Below are positions 32,159 through 34,452 of a DNA stretch of 34,452 nucleotides, in pieces. The stretch is from contig CAJUNN010000030.1 in NCBI GenBank assembly GCA_910587955.1, positions 1-34,452 on the forward strand, written 5' to 3'. Numbering within the stretch: the stretch's first letter is position 1; the number at the start of each line of letters is the position of its first letter. Position numbers and translations under genes: made by a program. The notes below the pieces were generated by a model that had not been told where the DNA came from, did not search any database, and saw only the letters and a list, made by a program, of their open reading frames with translations. The stretch is from an uncultured Lachnospiraceae bacterium (GTDB taxonomy: Bacteria; Bacillota; Clostridia; Lachnospirales; Lachnospiraceae).

Positions 32159-32830
32159 TTATCCCTTTGCCTCAAATGAAGAAGACAGAAGAAGGGCCGG
32201 ATCCGGCTCTTCTTCTGCGAAACGTCCAAAGTTGTTATAAATGGCTTTGGCCTTCGCATATTTGATACTGTTCTCCTTCGTTACTTCTCCATGTTCTTCG
32301 GAAAATTTTTCCGCACTTTCCGCTGCCGTATTCTCGTCGTCTTCTTCCTCTTCCGGCAGCTTCTCATACTCAGCACTTCCTGCAAACTTATCAATCAATT
32401 CCTCAATCACGGAAATTTTCGTATCCTTAAACATCATATATTCCAATTTTTTCTCCCAGGGGAGCAGGGAATTGCTTTCCATGGAGCGTACACTGAGGCT
32501 GATTTCCTCCAGATAATCTTCTTTCACACGCCATACAGCCTCCCTGGACCTGCAGTTCTCAAGCCTGCTTTCGCAAAGCCGGATATCCCGCTCCAGGGAT
32601 TGGACCATATCATAAAATCCGGGCTGTGTACGCTGCATTTCATTTAATTCTGCCTGACTGAAAGGTTTTCTGTCCCTAAGTCTCTGGTAAAAATCTTCAT
32701 ACAAGATTTTTTGTTCCTGGCTTACCCGGGCCTCAGATGCCTGTTCCAGCTGCTGCTGGATTTTCATGTCTAGGATTTTCATAAATTTATAGAAAACCTC
32801 CTTTGAGGGATGAATGAAGCTTTTTATCAT
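32159..32830 (-). CDS. Hypothetical acidic coiled-coil protein
   Basis: Not recognised. About 223 residues, hydrophilic and helical with no membrane segment. Repeated charged stretches (QSLERDIRLCESRLENCRSR and around) suggest a coiled coil, and a strongly acidic run (LPEEEEDDENTAAESAEK) lies near residue 175. The start is unsure: ATG at 32828-32830 has GGGAGG 14 bases upstream, and ATG at 32780-32782 has AAAGGAGG also 14 bases upstream; the latter would give 207 residues. It is alone between the convergent aroA and the divergent TetR gene. No function is proposed. Confidence 0.7.
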   Translation of the reverse strand: MIKSFIHPSKEVFYKFMKILDMKIQQQLEQASEARVSQEQKILYEDFYQRLRDRKPFSQAELNEMQRTQPGFYDMVQSLERDIRLCESRLENCRSREAVWRVKEDYLEEISLSVRSMESNSLLPWEKKLEYMMFKDTKISVIEELIDKFAGSAEYEKLPEEEEDDENTAAESAEKFSEEHGEVTKENSIKYAKAKAIYNNFGRFAEEEPDPALLLSSSFEAKG

Positions 32831-32879
32831 TTTACAACGTTTAGCCTCCCGGCGCAAACTTTTTCTCGAATATTTTTTA

Positions 32880-32908
32880 CAGCTGCCCTAATCAAGAGAG
32901 GGCAGCTG
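32880..32908. other. Perfect 10-bp stem hairpin upstream of the TetR promoter
   Basis: CAGCTGCCCT pairs with AGGGCAGCTG around a 9-base loop. It has no T-run on the 3' side of either strand, so it does not look like a terminator. It lies in the divergent gap between the coiled-coil gene and tetR. Confidence 0.5.
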
Positions 32909-32927
32909 CTTACACATGCAAATAAGA

Positions 32928-32956
32928 TTGACAATCCGCTCATTTTCCTCTATCAT
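32928..32956 (+). promoter_or_regulatory. Sigma-A promoter of the TetR-type regulator gene
   Basis: -35 TTGACA (32928-32933), 17-base spacer, -10 TATCAT (32951-32956). The -10 overlaps the palindromic operator. Confidence 0.8.
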
Positions 32957-32983
32957 ATAAATGAACGCGTTCATTTATATGAT
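32952..32983. promoter_or_regulatory. Perfect 32-bp palindrome, probable TetR-family operator
   Basis: The half ATCATATAAATGAACG is followed directly by its exact reverse complement. The core ATGAACGCGTTCAT resembles operators of TetR/AcrR-type repressors. It overlaps the -10 box and lies 17 bases before the regulator's start codon, as expected for autorepression. Confidence 0.85.
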
Positions 32984-32999
32984 CGGAAAGGAGGCTTTG

Positions 33000-33548
33000 A
33001 TGAGAAAAAAAGATACCGCCCTGCGGGGCATACTGCTGGATCTGGCCCGGGAAACAGCAGATACGCAAGGGCTGGATGCCGTAAATATCCGTATTCTGGC
33101 AGAAAAAGCCGGCGTAGCTACCGGAACGGTGTACAATTATTTTTCCTGCAAAGACGAAATTCTTCTGGCCCTGACGGAAGAATACTGGCAGAAAGCACTT
33201 CTTGAAATGGAAGCCCTAAATACAGGCGCTTCTTTTTGTGAACAACTGCAGGAAATCTATGCTTTTCTCAAAAAACGGATTCACCAATCTGCCGGAAGGC
33301 TTATGAACAGCCTCGGCAATGCAGAAACGGCAGGCCAGGAACGCATGGTATCCATGCAGTCAGCCCTGGAATCTATCTTTATCCGGCGGATGGAGCAAGA
33401 CCCTCTCGTACGCAGGGACATTTGGACGGAATCCTTTACGAAAAAGCAATTTGCACATTTTATCATGCTGAATATGATGATGATGCTAAGAACGGAAGCG
33501 CCCGACATAGACTTTTTTATCACAATTATCAACCGTACCATCTCTTGA
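33000..33548 (+). CDS. TetR/AcrR family transcriptional regulator
   Basis: 182 residues. The N-terminal helix-turn-helix is clear: NIRILAEKAGVATGTVYNYF (about 29-48) then CKDEILLAL. The remaining helical domain is the ligand-binding and dimer part, and I do not recognise its ligand. The frame stays open from 32961, but that start falls inside the palindrome; the ATG at 33000 has AAAGGAGG five bases upstream. The gene is directly followed by a membrane protein gene, 18 bases on, which it probably controls together with itself. Confidence 0.93.
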   Translation: MRKKDTALRGILLDLARETADTQGLDAVNIRILAEKAGVATGTVYNYFSCKDEILLALTEEYWQKALLEMEALNTGASFCEQLQEIYAFLKKRIHQSAGRLMNSLGNAETAGQERMVSMQSALESIFIRRMEQDPLVRRDIWTESFTKKQFAHFIMLNMMMMLRTEAPDIDFFITIINRTIS

Positions 33549-33566
33549 CAAAAAGGAGAATTTATT

Positions 33567-34226
33567 ATGCCTCAGGCAATCGCAGAAACCATTTTTGATG
33601 TATTCTATCTTAGTTTTGCACTGACTGCAGGACTTACCATGCTCTTCAAAGGAAGCGATCCTCTGGTGAAAAAAGCCGGACTCATGGCGGCTCTGCTCGG
33701 CGCCGGAGATTCCTTTCATCTTATTCCCCGCGCCTATGCGCTCTGGACAACCGGATTGGAAGCAAATGCGGCGGCACTTGGGATCGGAAAATTTATCACT
33801 TCCATTACCATGACCCTCTTCTATTTGATTCTGTACTACATCTGGCGCGATCGCTACCAAATCAAAGGGCAAAAACCCCTTACAGCGAGCATGTGGGGAT
33901 TATCCGCACTGCGGATTGCCCTCTGCCTGCTTCCCCAAAACCAGTGGCTTTCCTACCGGCAGCCCCTTTTGCCCGGCATCCTCCGCAACATCCCTTTCTC
34001 TGTCATGGGAATCCTCATAATCTTTCTATTTGCCCAGGAAGCAGGAAAAGCAAAGGACTCTGTTTTCCGGTTTATGCCCTTGGCCGTCGCCCTTTCCTTC
34101 GGATTTTACCTGCCTGTTGTTCTGTTCAGCAGAACCGCCCCGGCTGTGGGCATGCTTATGATTCCGAAAACTATGGCCTATGTATGGATTGTACACATGG
34201 GAAGGAAGCTTTGCAAACAAACCTAA
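33567..34226 (+). CDS. Hypothetical polytopic membrane protein, TetR-linked
   Basis: 219 residues with about six or seven hydrophobic segments (around 8-25, 37-50, 70-92, 106-122, 136-156, 168-185 and 190-208). No Walker, SMR, MATE or other transporter motif is recognised. Polar residues inside the membrane part (AALLGAGDSFHLIPRAYALW) may form a ligand site. AAGGAG lies eight bases before the ATG, 18 bases after tetR, so it is very likely cotranscribed. Possibly an effector exporter or sensor for the TetR ligand; this is inference from context only. An imperfect direct repeat lies on both sides of the gene. Confidence 0.75.
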   Translation: MPQAIAETIFDVFYLSFALTAGLTMLFKGSDPLVKKAGLMAALLGAGDSFHLIPRAYALWTTGLEANAAALGIGKFITSITMTLFYLILYYIWRDRYQIKGQKPLTASMWGLSALRIALCLLPQNQWLSYRQPLLPGILRNIPFSVMGILIIFLFAQEAGKAKDSVFRFMPLAVALSFGFYLPVVLFSRTAPAVGMLMIPKTMAYVWIVHMGRKLCKQT

Positions 34227-34283
34227 AGAGCGTCTGTATTATCCTTATATTGCTGAGAATAAAAAATGTGCCGTTTAGAAACC

Positions 34284-34318
34284 GTGCCATCTCTTGCAAA
34301 AGCATCAAGAGATGGCAC
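34284..34318 (+). terminator. Strong hairpin after the TetR/membrane-protein operon
   Basis: A perfect 13-bp stem (GTGCCATCTCTTG with CAAGAGATGGCAC) around a 9-base loop, followed by AATTTCT, a weak T-rich tract. Probably the operon's terminator. Confidence 0.55.
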
Positions 34319-34347
34319 AATTTCTGTAACAGCCGTAAATGAAAAAG

Positions 34348-34378
34348 GTCTGTATTTGAAAAATCTTCAAATACAGAC
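34348..34378 (-). terminator. Hairpin, likely terminator for a gene entering from the right
   Basis: A perfect 13-bp stem (GTCTGTATTTGAA with TTCAAATACAGAC) and 5-base loop. On the minus strand it is followed by CTTTTTC, so it suits transcription from beyond the right edge. Bases 34379-34452 hold no gene that I can see. Confidence 0.55.
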
Positions 34379-34452
34379 GAAAGGGATTGAGGATTGTTGT
34401 ACCTTCAAAACTATATACTGATTATACCAGCCTACATCTCTGTTCTGGTGTT

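Noticed and set aside
32880..32908. Terminator for a gene on either strand
   Set aside because: The stem is perfect but neither 3' side has a T-run, and no gene ends here.
34379..34452. Start of a mobile element or rRNA spacer at the right edge
   Set aside because: The AT-rich end following a strong hairpin is suggestive, but there is no coding sequence, terminal repeat or RNA motif I can support.

Overview
The window looks like a stretch of chromosome from a spore-forming, Gram-positive anaerobe of the Clostridia, most likely Lachnospiraceae. This is inferred from the gene set: Rex, NdoA-type MazF beside alr, a divergent EF-G paralogue, Csp-like and AprX-like subtilases, a UMF1-type MFS protein, a small chorion-like Cys/Gly protein and two CFI-box proteins. 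Strong AGGAGG ribosome binding sites and sigma-A promoters agree. There are no rRNA, tRNA, CRISPR or intact mobile elements. Most genes lie on the minus strand.

Left part (1-9.9 kb): a CFI-box gene whose 3' end is broken by a fold-back inverted repeat at the window edge; yebC; a MazF-type toxin without a visible antitoxin; alr; rex with its promoter and a candidate Rex operator; a divergent ABC-F ATPase gene; then an operon icd > MBOAT acyltransferase > SGNH-like partner, read leftwards and overlapping at gene junctions.

Middle (9.9-20.2 kb): a leftward cluster of zinc-dependent phospholipase C-like protein > UMF1 transporter > AprX-like subtilase > Csp-like subtilase; a small Cys/Gly-rich duplicated protein; a 51-bp minisatellite that encodes 17-residue repeats on the minus strand; a 120-aa unknown protein; a Gx-transporter-family protein coupled to a CLC protein of CLC-F-like type; and leuS.

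Right part (20.2-34.5 kb): a membrane-anchored unknown protein behind a heterodimeric ABC exporter pair with one degenerate ATP site; a divergent EF-G paralogue; a DUF2726/CFI-box protein; a plus-strand aromatic amino acid operon (aroF-tyrA-aroA); an acidic coiled-coil protein; and a TetR-type regulator with a perfect 32-bp palindromic operator upstream of a small polytopic membrane protein.

Most genes are ordinary core genes. The points that stand out are the fold-back at the left edge, the two CFI-box proteins, the subtilase/phospholipase/transporter cluster, the acyltransferase pair coupled to icd, the repeat-peptide locus next to the Cys-rich protein, and the TetR/membrane-protein module flanked by an imperfect direct repeat. 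I found no clear complete new defence or mobile system.
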